From: Methylotenera_A sp963701715
GTDB taxonomy: Bacteria; Pseudomonadota; Gammaproteobacteria; Burkholderiales; Methylophilaceae
Assembly: GCA_963701715.1 (NCBI GenBank)
Contig: CAVPAX010000006.1
Coordinates: 248,001 to 312,000, forward strand
Reading direction: 5' to 3'
Length of the DNA stretch: 64,000 nucleotides
The notes beneath the pieces were generated by a model, which had not been told where the DNA came from, did not search any database, and saw nothing but the letters and a program-made list of their open reading frames with translations. Below, in pieces: positions 33,381 through 42,050 of this stretch; the stretch's first letter is position 1; every line of letters starts with the position of its first letter. Both the position numbers and the translations under genes were made by a program.

Positions 33381-34508
33381 ATGGCGACAGCACCAAAATC
33401 ACAAACAGAAAATAAATCCGAAAAAGAAGTGTTGTTACGGGTTGAAGGCATTACTAAGATTTACGATGGTACCGTGAAAGCTGTCGATGATGTTTCGCTT
33501 GAGGTTAGCAAAGGCGAAATTTTTGGTCTGTTAGGTGGTTCTGGTTGCGGCAAATCTACTTTGTTGAGGATGATGGCAGGTTTTGAAAGGCCGACCAAAG
33601 GCAAAATTTATCTTGCTGGTCAAGATATTACCGATGTGCCGCCTTACCAGCGTCCCATTAACATGATGTTTCAATCCTATGCACTTTTTCCGCACTTAAG
33701 CGTGTGGGAAAACATTGCATTTGGCCTTAAGCGTGACAATATGCCTAAAGGTGAAATTGCAACGCGGGTTGAGGAAATGCTCTCGCTTGCGCAACTGAAT
33801 AAATTCGCGCAACGTAAACCGCATCAGCTATCAGGCGGACAGCAGCAGCGTGTTGCTTTGGCGCGCAGTTTGGCAAAACGGCCACAACTTTTGTTGCTAG
33901 ATGAGCCGCTGGGTGCGCTGGATAAAAAATTGCGTGAGACCACGCAGTTGGAATTGGTGAATATTATTGAAAAAGTGGGTGTCACCTGTGTGCTGGTAAC
34001 GCATGACCAAGAAGAAGCTATGACGATGTGCAGCCGCATCGCGGTGATGGCGGAAGGCTATTTCTTGCAAATTGGTGAGCCTGACACAATTTATGAAATG
34101 CCAAATAGCCGACAAGTGGCCGATTTTATTGGTAATGTGAATATGTTTGAAGGCGTTGTGGATGAAGATGAGCCGGATCACGTTACGATAAACTGCGCCG
34201 AATGCACGCATTATGTGGGCCATGGTATCTCGGGGCATAGCGGACAAGCGGTTGGCGTGGCACTACGGCCAGAAAAAATCATGCTTTCCAAAGATAAACC
34301 AATAGGCAAATATAACTGGTGTGAGGGCGAAGTGGTTGAAATTGTGTATTTTGGCGACCACACGACTTATCATCTGAAAACACCAACCGGCATGGTGATA
34401 AAAGCGCAAGAGATTAACAATACGCGCGATTTAAGCTGTGGCCTCACTTGGGGCGACCACGCGTATATGCACTGGAATGACTTGGCGATGGTTGTGCTTA
34501 CACACTAG
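33381..34508 (+). CDS. potG: Putrescine/polyamine ABC transporter ATPase
   Basis: The 375-residue ATPase has Walker A GGSGCGKST (residues 52-60), Q-loop FQSYALFPHLSV, signature LSGGQQQRVALARSL, Walker B QLLLLDEP, GALDKKLRE, and VTHDQEEAMTM. The C-terminal TOBE domain (VALRPEKIMLSKD onward) is typical of PotA/PotG. Drives uptake by PotF-PotH-PotI. Clustered with the permeases, five to eleven bases apart. Confidence 0.94.
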   Translation: MATAPKSQTENKSEKEVLLRVEGITKIYDGTVKAVDDVSLEVSKGEIFGLLGGSGCGKSTLLRMMAGFERPTKGKIYLAGQDITDVPPYQRPINMMFQSYALFPHLSVWENIAFGLKRDNMPKGEIATRVEEMLSLAQLNKFAQRKPHQLSGGQQQRVALARSLAKRPQLLLLDEPLGALDKKLRETTQLELVNIIEKVGVTCVLVTHDQEEAMTMCSRIAVMAEGYFLQIGEPDTIYEMPNSRQVADFIGNVNMFEGVVDEDEPDHVTINCAECTHYVGHGISGHSGQAVGVALRPEKIMLSKDKPIGKYNWCEGEVVEIVYFGDHTTYHLKTPTGMVIKAQEINNTRDLSCGLTWGDHAYMHWNDLAMVVLTH

Positions 34509-34519
34509 GGAGAGTGGCG

Positions 34520-35416
34520 ATGAATAAATTCTTCCAAAGTTTGTTTAGCGGCGATAAGCTGGTGATTGGCATTCCTTATGGCTGGTTTATCCTGCTAGTG
34601 GCCATTCCGCTACTCATTGTAATGAAGATCAGCCTGTCAGAAATGGAGGCGACTTCCGTTTCAAATATGATTAGCTGGGTTGATGGCTTCCCGACACTTA
34701 AGCTTAATTTCGCCAATTATCAGTTTATTTTTAGTGATGCATTATATGTAAAAACCTATATTTCTTCGCTTAAATACGCGGTGCTTACTACCTTGATTTG
34801 TTTGGCGATAGGCTATCCGTTTGCCTACTTTATGGCACGTTCGCCCAAGCACTTGCAGCCGATGCTGCTGATGTTGATTATGCTGCCGTTCTGGACATCG
34901 TTTTTACTGCGCATTTACGCATGGAAAACGCTGCTGGTCAGCAATGGCGTGATTAACAACATCCTCATGAGCTTGCATATTATTGATTCGCCAATTGCGA
35001 TGATGAACAACTCCTTTTCGTTGATAATCGGTATGGTGTATTCCTACTTACCGTTCATGATTCTGCCTTTATACGCCAATTTATCTAAGCTCGATTTACG
35101 TTACCTTGAAGCTGCAGCCGACCTCGGCGCCAGCCCATTTAAAGCGTTTTGGCTCATCACCGTGCCGCTTTCCAAAGCGGGCATAATTGCGGGCTCTATG
35201 TTAGTGTTTATTCCTGCCGTGGGCGAGTTCGTGATCCCGGAATTATTAGGCGGGCCTGATACGCTCATGATAGGCCGTGTGCTGTGGGATGAATTTTTTA
35301 GTAATAACGACTGGCCGATGGCGGCGGCTGTTGCGGTGGTGATGATTGCATTGATCTTAGTGCCAATGGCGATTCTCAACCGTGCTGAGGCGAAGCTGGA
35401 GGAGGCAAAATCATGA
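34520..35416 (+). CDS. potH: Polyamine ABC transporter permease
   Basis: A 298-residue PotB/PotH-type permease with about six membrane helices (GIPYGWFILLVAIPLLIVMKISL first) and the EAA loop EAAADLGASPFKAFWLITVPL. I take ATG 34520, which has GGGAGAG at proper distance; the GTG two codons earlier overlaps that ribosome site. Forms the inner-membrane channel with PotI, whose start overlaps by four bases. Confidence 0.93.
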   Translation: MNKFFQSLFSGDKLVIGIPYGWFILLVAIPLLIVMKISLSEMEATSVSNMISWVDGFPTLKLNFANYQFIFSDALYVKTYISSLKYAVLTTLICLAIGYPFAYFMARSPKHLQPMLLMLIMLPFWTSFLLRIYAWKTLLVSNGVINNILMSLHIIDSPIAMMNNSFSLIIGMVYSYLPFMILPLYANLSKLDLRYLEAAADLGASPFKAFWLITVPLSKAGIIAGSMLVFIPAVGEFVIPELLGGPDTLMIGRVLWDEFFSNNDWPMAAAVAVVMIALILVPMAILNRAEAKLEEAKS

Positions 35417-36258
35417 ATCAAGCAAGCAATAAATTGTTTGCCAAAGGGTGGATGTTTGCGGTTTACGCCTTCCTCTATCTGCCGATTATCACTTTGGTGG
35501 TGTTTTCGTTTAACGATTCCAAGCTTGTTACGGTGTGGAGCCACGCCAGCACACGCTGGTATAGCGCTTTGCTGGAAGATCGTGACCTGATTGCTGCAAT
35601 ATTTTTGTCACTAAAAATCGCCTTTCTTTCTGCCTTGATGTCAGTGTTTTTTGGCACATTTACAGCGTTTGCGCTCAATCGTTATCAGCGTTTTCGTGGC
35701 CGCACTTTACTCGATTCTATGGCCAGCACGCCGCTGGTGATGCCTGATGTGATTGTGGGTTTGTCGCTACTTTTAATGCTGGTCTCGCTGCAACATTGGC
35801 TGGGCTTTCCAGAGCGTGGCTTGTTTACCATTTTGCTCGGTCATGCGCTTTTGGGCACGGCTTACGCCGCGGTGGTGGTCACATCGCGCTTGAAAGAGAT
35901 GGATAAACGCTTGGACGAAGCTGCAATGGATTTGGGCTGCAAACCCATGCAGGTATTCACACTGGTGACATTCCCATTGTTGCTGCCTGCTTTGGTTTCC
36001 GCATTTTTACTCACGTTTACCTTGTCGTTTGACGATGTCGTCCTATCATCATTCTTGTCTGGCCCCGGATACAATACGATGCCGATGGTGATTTTCTCGC
36101 GGGCGCGTTTAGGCCTAAACCCTACGATTAATGCGGTTGCTACGGTAACGATTACTGTGGTGGCCATTGCAGTAGTGGCTTCCAGCTTTTACACCTCACA
36201 CGTTGAGCGCAAACGTAAGCGTGAAATGGCATTGGCCTATAGCGACGCCAATAAATAA
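35413..36258 (+). CDS. potI: Polyamine ABC transporter permease
   Basis: A 281-residue PotC/PotI-type permease: membrane segment FAVYAFLYLPIITLVVFSFND at the start, FGTFTAFALNRYQRFRGR, LVMPDVIVGLSLLLML, and the EAA loop EAAMDLGCKPMQVFTLVTFPLLLPA. ATGA overlap with potH indicates translational coupling. It ends 11 bases before gabD, so import and degradation are on one transcript. Confidence 0.93.
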   Translation: MNQASNKLFAKGWMFAVYAFLYLPIITLVVFSFNDSKLVTVWSHASTRWYSALLEDRDLIAAIFLSLKIAFLSALMSVFFGTFTAFALNRYQRFRGRTLLDSMASTPLVMPDVIVGLSLLLMLVSLQHWLGFPERGLFTILLGHALLGTAYAAVVVTSRLKEMDKRLDEAAMDLGCKPMQVFTLVTFPLLLPALVSAFLLTFTLSFDDVVLSSFLSGPGYNTMPMVIFSRARLGLNPTINAVATVTITVVAIAVVASSFYTSHVERKRKREMALAYSDANK

Positions 36259-36269
36259 CGGTAATATAC

Positions 36270-37751
36270 ATGAGTGACCCAATAATCCCTCTTAAACTCA
36301 AGCATTCTGCACTGCTTAAACAAAACAGAACATGGCTGGAAGGCGCATGGATTGGCGCTGATAGCGGTGAGTCAATCGCGGTAACGAATCCTGCCAACGG
36401 TCATGTGATTGCGCACGTGCCGCGCATGGGTAAAGCGGAAACCGAGCGTGCGATTGTTGCCGCAGAAGCGGCGCAAAAGTCTTGGAAAAATCTCACCGCC
36501 GCAGCACGTGCGGCTATTTTAAGGCGCTGGTTTGATCTGGTTAAATTGCACACTGATGACTTGGCATTAATACTCACTAGCGAGCAAGGCAAGCCGCTGG
36601 CTGAGGCCAAAGGTGAAGTGAATTACGGCGCAAGTTTTATCGAGTGGTTCGCAGAAGAAGCCAAGCGTGTGTATGGCGAAACAATCCCGAGCCCTGCGAA
36701 TGACCGCCGTTTGTTGGTCATCAAGCAGCCGATCGGTGTGACTGCGGCAATCACACCGTGGAACTTTCCAATCGCGATGATTACACGTAAAGCTGCACCA
36801 GCATTGGCAGCAGGCTGTACCATGATTATCAAGCCCGCCGAACAAACGCCCTTATCTGCGATAGCATTGGCTGTCTTGGCGGAAGAAGCTGGTGTTCCGA
36901 CTGGCGTACTGCAGGTAATCACTGGGAAAGCACGAGAAATCGGTGCTGTAATGTGCGAAAGCCCCATTGTCACCAAGCTTTCATTTACAGGCTCTACAGA
37001 AGTAGGGCGCATTTTGATGCGTCAAAGTGCGGATACCATTAAAAAACTATCGCTTGAGTTAGGCGGTAACGCGCCATTTATCGTATTTGACGATGCTGAT
37101 TTGGATGCTGCGGCAGAAGGCGCCATGATCAGCAAGTTCCGGAATGCGGGCCAAACCTGCGTGTGCGCTAATAGACTGTTTGTGCAAGACGGCGTGTTTG
37201 ATGCATTTTCTGAAAAATTAGCCGCTAAAGTCCGCGCGCTCAAAGTGGGCGAAGGCACGGTAGAAGGGGTGACACAGGGCCCGTTGATTGATAACGCTGC
37301 GATTGAAAAGATTGAAAGCCATGTTGCAGATGCTGTCGGTCGAGGTGCAAAACTTGTACAGGGCGGTAAACGCCATGCGCTGGGGGGCACGTTTTATGAG
37401 CCCACAGTGCTTGCAGGCGTGACTGCAGACTCGCTGATTTTTAAAGAAGAGACTTTTGGCCCCGTCGCGCCGCTGTTCCGCTTTAAAACTGATGATGAAG
37501 TGATTGAGCTGGCCAATCGCACTGAGTTTGGCTTGGCTTCATATTTCTACAGCCGAGATATCGGTCGTATTTGGCGTGTGGCAGAAGCGCTGGAGTACGG
37601 CATGGTGGGCGTCAATACGGGCATGATCTCCAACGAGGTTGCGCCATTTGGCGGTGTGAAGCAATCGGGACTGGGACGTGAAGGCTCGCATCACGGTATT
37701 GATGAGTATCTCGAAATTAAATATATCGCCATGGCAGGATTGGACAGGTAA
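36270..37751 (+). CDS. gabD: Succinate-semialdehyde dehydrogenase (NAD(P)+)
   Basis: The 493-residue aldehyde dehydrogenase oxidises succinate semialdehyde, the product of GABA transamination, to succinate. GabD features: TWLEGAWIGADSGESIAVTNPANG, SFIEWFAEEAKRVYGETIPSP, AITPWNFPIAMITRKAAPALAAGCTMIIKPAEQTP, SFTGSTEVGRILM, LELGGNAPFIVFDDADLD, the nucleophile in GQTCVCANR and FGGVKQSGLGREGSHHGIDEYLE. Two bases separate it from puuC. This is the last step linking the island to the TCA cycle. Confidence 0.94.
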   Translation: MSDPIIPLKLKHSALLKQNRTWLEGAWIGADSGESIAVTNPANGHVIAHVPRMGKAETERAIVAAEAAQKSWKNLTAAARAAILRRWFDLVKLHTDDLALILTSEQGKPLAEAKGEVNYGASFIEWFAEEAKRVYGETIPSPANDRRLLVIKQPIGVTAAITPWNFPIAMITRKAAPALAAGCTMIIKPAEQTPLSAIALAVLAEEAGVPTGVLQVITGKAREIGAVMCESPIVTKLSFTGSTEVGRILMRQSADTIKKLSLELGGNAPFIVFDDADLDAAAEGAMISKFRNAGQTCVCANRLFVQDGVFDAFSEKLAAKVRALKVGEGTVEGVTQGPLIDNAAIEKIESHVADAVGRGAKLVQGGKRHALGGTFYEPTVLAGVTADSLIFKEETFGPVAPLFRFKTDDEVIELANRTEFGLASYFYSRDIGRIWRVAEALEYGMVGVNTGMISNEVAPFGGVKQSGLGREGSHHGIDEYLEIKYIAMAGLDR

Positions 37752-37753
37752 TC

Positions 37754-39250
37754 ATGGATACTTCTAACGCTATTGATTGGCATGAACGTGCCAAAGCATT
37801 GAAAATTGATGGACGGGCCGTGATTAATGGCAAGCGCGTAGCCGCCGCTGACGGTCAAACTTTTGAATGTTTTTCGCCAATTGATAATCGCAAACTCGCT
37901 GATGTGGCGAACTGTAAAGCTACCGATGTTGATATGGCCGTTGCTGCCGCGCGTATGACTTTTAATGACAGGCGCTGGGCTGGTTTGTCACCAAAAGAGC
38001 GCAAGCAGACCTTGATTCGTTTTGCTGATTTAATCTTGACAAACCGGGAAGAATTGGCGCTACTGGAAACGCTGGATATGGGGAAACCCATCACCGCCAG
38101 TTTGAATACAGATGTGAATTCTGCAGCGAATACTTTACGCTGGTTCGGTGAGGCGATAGATAAGGTATATGACGAGATTGCACCGACAGCTGGCCATACG
38201 TTGGCCATGATTACCCGTGAGCCAATTGGCGTCGTTGGGGCTATTGTGCCGTGGAATTACCCGATTGCCATGGCGGCTTGGAAAATAGCGCCAGCACTGG
38301 CTGCTGGTAATAGCGTAGTGCTCAAACCTTCAGAAAAATCGCCACTCACCGCTTTGCGGTTAGGGGATTTGGCGTTGCAAGCAGGCATACCAGCTGGTGT
38401 GCTGAATGTGATTCCAGGTTTTGGTATAGAAGCTGGTTCGCCGCTCGCCTTGCATATGGATGTAGATTGCATCGCATTTACTGGCTCGACCGCTGTGGGC
38501 AAAAAAATCCAGGTGATGGCAGGGCAAAGCAACCTCAAGCGTGCCTGGTGTGAACTGGGCGGCAAATCGCCCAACATCGTGTTTGCGGATTGTAAAGATA
38601 TGGATAAGGCCGCAGTAGCTTCTGCGGGTTCAATTTTTTACAATCAGGGCGAAAGCTGCAATGCCCCTTCACGGCTGTTAGTTGAGCGATCGATTAAAGA
38701 TGCGTTCGTTAAAAAAGTACTCGCAGAGCTCAAAAATTATCAGCCTGGCGACCCACTGGATGAGGATACCAGCATGGGCGCGCTGGTGGATTGCGGACAA
38801 ATGGATACAGTCTTAAAGTACATAGAATCAGGTAAGCTGGAAGGCGCGACCCTATTGGCTGGTGGAGCACGTGTGCGCTCTGAGACGGGTGGTTTTTATG
38901 TGAGCCCGACCGTGTTTGATGACGTAAAAAATGACATGAAAATCGCTGCAGAAGAGATTTTTGGTCCGGTGCTGTCGATTATTACTTTTGACACACAGGA
39001 AGAAGCGATTCGCATTGCCAATGATACCCATTATGGCTTGGCAGCAGCAGTGTGGACAAGTGATATTTCGCGTGCGCACCTAGTGGCAAAAGCATTACGT
39101 GCAGGCACTGTGCATGTAAATAGTTATGATGAAGATGACATCACTGTACCATTTGGAGGCTTTAAACAAAGCGGAAATGGTCGCGACAAATCACTCCATG
39201 CATTGGAAAAATATACCGAACTGAAAACCACTTGGATTCGGCTGACTTAA
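37754..39250 (+). CDS. puuC: gamma-Glutamyl-gamma-aminobutyraldehyde dehydrogenase
   Basis: A 498-residue aldehyde dehydrogenase (E. coli PuuC 495) converting gamma-glutamyl-gamma-aminobutyraldehyde to gamma-glutamyl-GABA with NAD(P)+. It has DWHERAKALKIDGRAVINGKRV, FSPIDNRKLADVANC, MITREPIGVVGAIVPWNYPIAMAAWKIAPALAAGNSVVLKPSEKSP, FTGSTAVGKKI, CELGGKSPNIVFADC, the catalytic GESCNAPSR and DDITVPFGGFKQSGNGRDKSLHALEKYTELKTTWI, the PuuC/AldB-like ending. Substrate assignment leans on the PuuA-PuuB-PuuD context. Confidence 0.92.
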   Translation: MDTSNAIDWHERAKALKIDGRAVINGKRVAAADGQTFECFSPIDNRKLADVANCKATDVDMAVAAARMTFNDRRWAGLSPKERKQTLIRFADLILTNREELALLETLDMGKPITASLNTDVNSAANTLRWFGEAIDKVYDEIAPTAGHTLAMITREPIGVVGAIVPWNYPIAMAAWKIAPALAAGNSVVLKPSEKSPLTALRLGDLALQAGIPAGVLNVIPGFGIEAGSPLALHMDVDCIAFTGSTAVGKKIQVMAGQSNLKRAWCELGGKSPNIVFADCKDMDKAAVASAGSIFYNQGESCNAPSRLLVERSIKDAFVKKVLAELKNYQPGDPLDEDTSMGALVDCGQMDTVLKYIESGKLEGATLLAGGARVRSETGGFYVSPTVFDDVKNDMKIAAEEIFGPVLSIITFDTQEEAIRIANDTHYGLAAAVWTSDISRAHLVAKALRAGTVHVNSYDEDDITVPFGGFKQSGNGRDKSLHALEKYTELKTTWIRLT

Positions 39251-39263
39251 TTTAAAGGAAAAC

Positions 39264-40559
39264 ATGATGAATACAGTCACTGATAAATTAGCCAGCAACC
39301 AGGAATTACACAGGCGTCGCCTTGCCGCAACTCCGCGTGGCATTGGTGTGATGGCCAGTTTTTTTATCGAGCGAGCACTTAATTCTGAAGTATGGGATGT
39401 GGAAGGTCGCCGTTATATTGATTTTGCAGGTGGCATTGCGGTGTTAAATACTGGGCATCGTCATCCAAAGGTTGTGGCTGCGATTGAAGCACAATTGCAA
39501 AAATTTACACATACCTGTTATCAAGTGTTGCCCTACGAAAGCTATGTCAGTTTAGCTGAGCGCATCAATAAGCTCACACCAGGTACACATGCAAAAAAAA
39601 CCTGTTTTTTCTCAAGCGGAGCCGAGGCAGTTGAAAACGCAATCAAGATTGCTCGCGCCAGCACGGGTCGTTCTGGCATCATCGCTTTTTCAGGCGCCTT
39701 TCACGGACGCACCATGATGGGTTGTGCGCTTACGGGGAAAGTGGCGCCATACAAAATTGGATTTGGTCCATTTCCTGCTGAAATTTACCACCTGCCTTTT
39801 CCGATTGATATTCACGGTATTAGTATCGAAGATAGCTTACACGCGCTACACACTTTGTTTAAGGCGGATATAGATCCTAAGCGTGTTGCTGCAATTATTC
39901 TTGAGCCTGTGCAAGGTGAAGGTGGTTTTTATGTCACACCGCCAGCTTTGATGAAAGCGTTGCGTAAAGAATGTGATGAACACGGTATTTTGCTTATTTA
40001 TGATGAGGTGCAAACAGGTTTTGGCCGCACAGGCAAAATGTTCGCCGCTGAACATTATGACGTAATTCCTGACATTATCACGATGGCGAAAAGTATGGCT
40101 GGAGGTACCACTTTGTCTGCAGTGAGTGGAAAGGCGGAAGTGATGGATGGTCCTTCGCCTGGCGGTTTGGGAGGTACTTATGCAGGTAATCCATTGGCAA
40201 TCGCAGCAGCACATGTGGTAATTGACGTGATTGAAGAAGAAAAACTGGTAGCGCGCGCCAATTATTTGGGCGAAAAACTTACCAGCCGATTAAAAGCAGC
40301 GCAAGCGAAAGTGCCAGCACTTAAAGAAGTGCGTGGTTTAGGCTCGATGATCGCAGCTGAATTTTTTGACCCTAAAACTGGTGAGCCTTCAACAGATGCG
40401 ATGAAGCGTGTGCAAGCCGCAGCATTGGAAGAAGGGTTGATATTGTTAAGTTGTGGCGTGTATGTGAATGCGCTGCGTTTTTTGTATCCGCTGACGATAC
40501 AAGAAAATGTGTTTGATGAGGCGCTGGATATTCTTGACCGCGCCTTAGCTAAGGCTTAA
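39264..40559 (+). CDS. gabT: 4-Aminobutyrate aminotransferase
   Basis: A 431-residue class III aminotransferase, close in length to GabT/PuuE, transferring the GABA amino group to 2-oxoglutarate. Motifs: RRLAATPRGIGVM, FSSGAEAVENAIKIARASTGR, FHGRTMMGCALTGKVAPYK, LLIYDEVQTGFGRTGKMFA and the PLP lysine in IITMAKSMAGGTTLSAV (Lys276). AAAGGA precedes a double ATG; either could be used. Its stop overlaps the next ligase gene in TAATG. With GabD it completes GABA to succinate. Confidence 0.93.
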   Translation: MMNTVTDKLASNQELHRRRLAATPRGIGVMASFFIERALNSEVWDVEGRRYIDFAGGIAVLNTGHRHPKVVAAIEAQLQKFTHTCYQVLPYESYVSLAERINKLTPGTHAKKTCFFSSGAEAVENAIKIARASTGRSGIIAFSGAFHGRTMMGCALTGKVAPYKIGFGPFPAEIYHLPFPIDIHGISIEDSLHALHTLFKADIDPKRVAAIILEPVQGEGGFYVTPPALMKALRKECDEHGILLIYDEVQTGFGRTGKMFAAEHYDVIPDIITMAKSMAGGTTLSAVSGKAEVMDGPSPGGLGGTYAGNPLAIAAAHVVIDVIEEEKLVARANYLGEKLTSRLKAAQAKVPALKEVRGLGSMIAAEFFDPKTGEPSTDAMKRVQAAALEEGLILLSCGVYVNALRFLYPLTIQENVFDEALDILDRALAKA

Positions 40560-41926
40560 TGGGGTTAACGATGGATGATGCGGCAAAGCAAGTAAGTGCG
40601 ATTGAAGCTGCGAAAGCCAGGCTGGCTAAGGCTGGTGTGCATACTGTGATTGCTCAGTTTGTGGATATTTATGGAGCTGCAAAAGGCAAATATATTCCAC
40701 TCACACATTTAGACGATATTGTGAGTGCAGGTGCCGGTTTTGCAGGACCCTCCATTTGGGGTACAGGATTGCCGCGACATGGTGCACGCTCTGAGTTTTA
40801 TGGACAAGGCGATTTAAATACATTGCAGGTGCTGCCATGGATGCCAGGTTATGCGCGGATTGTATGCAATGGCGTGGTGGATGGCAAACCATTTGATGGC
40901 TGTTCACGCCGTTTACTATTACGTCTGATTGCGCGCTTGCAAATACGTGGATGGACGCTCAATGTAGGTATAGAACCAGAATTTTTTCTGCTTAATAAAG
41001 ATGAAAACGGTCAACCAATCTCATGCGCTAAAGACGACCAAGATAAGCCTTCTTACGATTTAAGTGCCTTGGCACGGGTGCGCGATGTGCTGCATAGTAT
41101 GGAGACTGGACTTGCAGCATGCGGCTTCGATATATTTCAAATCGACCACGAAGATGCCAGCGGACAATATGAACTGAATTACCATTATAGCGACGCACTT
41201 AAAGCGGCCGATAATTTCATTTTATTTAAAATGGCTGCTAGCCACATTGCCGAAGAGGCAGGCCTGATCTTTAGTCTGATGCCCAAGCCTTTTGCGGACC
41301 GCCCCGGTAGCGGCTTGCACCTGCATCTTTCGCTTACAGATGCACAAGGCAATGCTGTGATGGCAGACAAAGCGGACACGCACGGCTTGTCGAAGATAGG
41401 ACGTGAATGTATTGCGGGCATGCTGGCACATAGCCCAGCATTGGCTGCTTTTCATGCACCTTCAGTCAATTCATACAAGCGTTTGGTAGTAGGCCGATCA
41501 CTTTCTGGTACGACGTGGGCGCCTGCCCATATCGCTTGGGGTTACAATAATCGCACGACTGTTGTACGCATAGTTGCAGGTCGTATGGAATTTAGGTTAA
41601 CCGACGGGAGCTGTAATATATATGCGGCGTTAGCCTCTACTATTGCAGCCATGCTGGATGGTGTTGAACAGCAATTAGTAGCCCCGGTAGCAGTTGATGA
41701 AGATCTCTACGAATGGGATGACAAAGAATTTAAACGGCATCGGGTAAAAACATTGCCGCAAACCTTGGGCGAAGCTTTGCAAGCACTTTCAACCGACACT
41801 ACACTTGCCAAGGCATTGGGCGATGACTACGTCACAGAGTATTTGGCCACTAAAACCCCAGAATGGATAGATTATTGCCGATCAGTCAGTGATTGGGAAT
41901 ACAAGCGCTACCTGACTTGGCCCTGA
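40559..41926 (+). CDS. Glutamine-synthetase-family ligase of the GlnT/GmaS type
   Basis: A 455-residue ligase of a different branch from the two PuuA copies: HTVIAQFVDIYGAAKGKYIPLTHLDDI, GAGFAGPSIWGTGLPRHG, VLPWMPGYARIVCNG, NVGIEPEFFLL, FQIDHEDASGQYELNYHY, KPFADRPGSGLHLHLSL, NSYKRLVVGRSLSGTTWAPAHIAWGYNNRTTVVR and DGSCNIYAAL. These are the signatures shared by GlnT (glutamine synthetase III of rhizobia) and gamma-glutamylmethylamide synthetase GmaS. No N-methylglutamate synthase or dehydrogenase genes are in the window. It overlaps gabT (TAATG); an alternative ATG at 40571 has GGGG six bases upstream. Substrate is open: ammonia, methylamine, ethanolamine or a polyamine. Confidence 0.85.
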   Translation: MGLTMDDAAKQVSAIEAAKARLAKAGVHTVIAQFVDIYGAAKGKYIPLTHLDDIVSAGAGFAGPSIWGTGLPRHGARSEFYGQGDLNTLQVLPWMPGYARIVCNGVVDGKPFDGCSRRLLLRLIARLQIRGWTLNVGIEPEFFLLNKDENGQPISCAKDDQDKPSYDLSALARVRDVLHSMETGLAACGFDIFQIDHEDASGQYELNYHYSDALKAADNFILFKMAASHIAEEAGLIFSLMPKPFADRPGSGLHLHLSLTDAQGNAVMADKADTHGLSKIGRECIAGMLAHSPALAAFHAPSVNSYKRLVVGRSLSGTTWAPAHIAWGYNNRTTVVRIVAGRMEFRLTDGSCNIYAALASTIAAMLDGVEQQLVAPVAVDEDLYEWDDKEFKRHRVKTLPQTLGEALQALSTDTTLAKALGDDYVTEYLATKTPEWIDYCRSVSDWEYKRYLTWP

Positions 41927-41993
41927 TGGTCAATTTTTAATCATTAGTTACTGCGAGTATTTCCAGTAATTTATGTGGAAACCAATGTAACAC

Positions 41994-42023
41994 ATTAATA
42001 CTAAATGAAAATTTAGTATTAAT
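41994..42023. promoter_or_regulatory. Perfect 13-base inverted repeat upstream of the secretion operon
   Basis: ATTAATACTAAAT (41994-42006) and ATTTAGTATTAAT (42011-42023) are exact inverted copies around a GAAA loop, ending 27 bases before the tpsB start. There is no T-run, so an operator or a leader RNA hairpin is likelier than a terminator. Confidence 0.55.
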
Positions 42024-42050
42024 AATATATTATGAGTTAGAATAGGGCCT

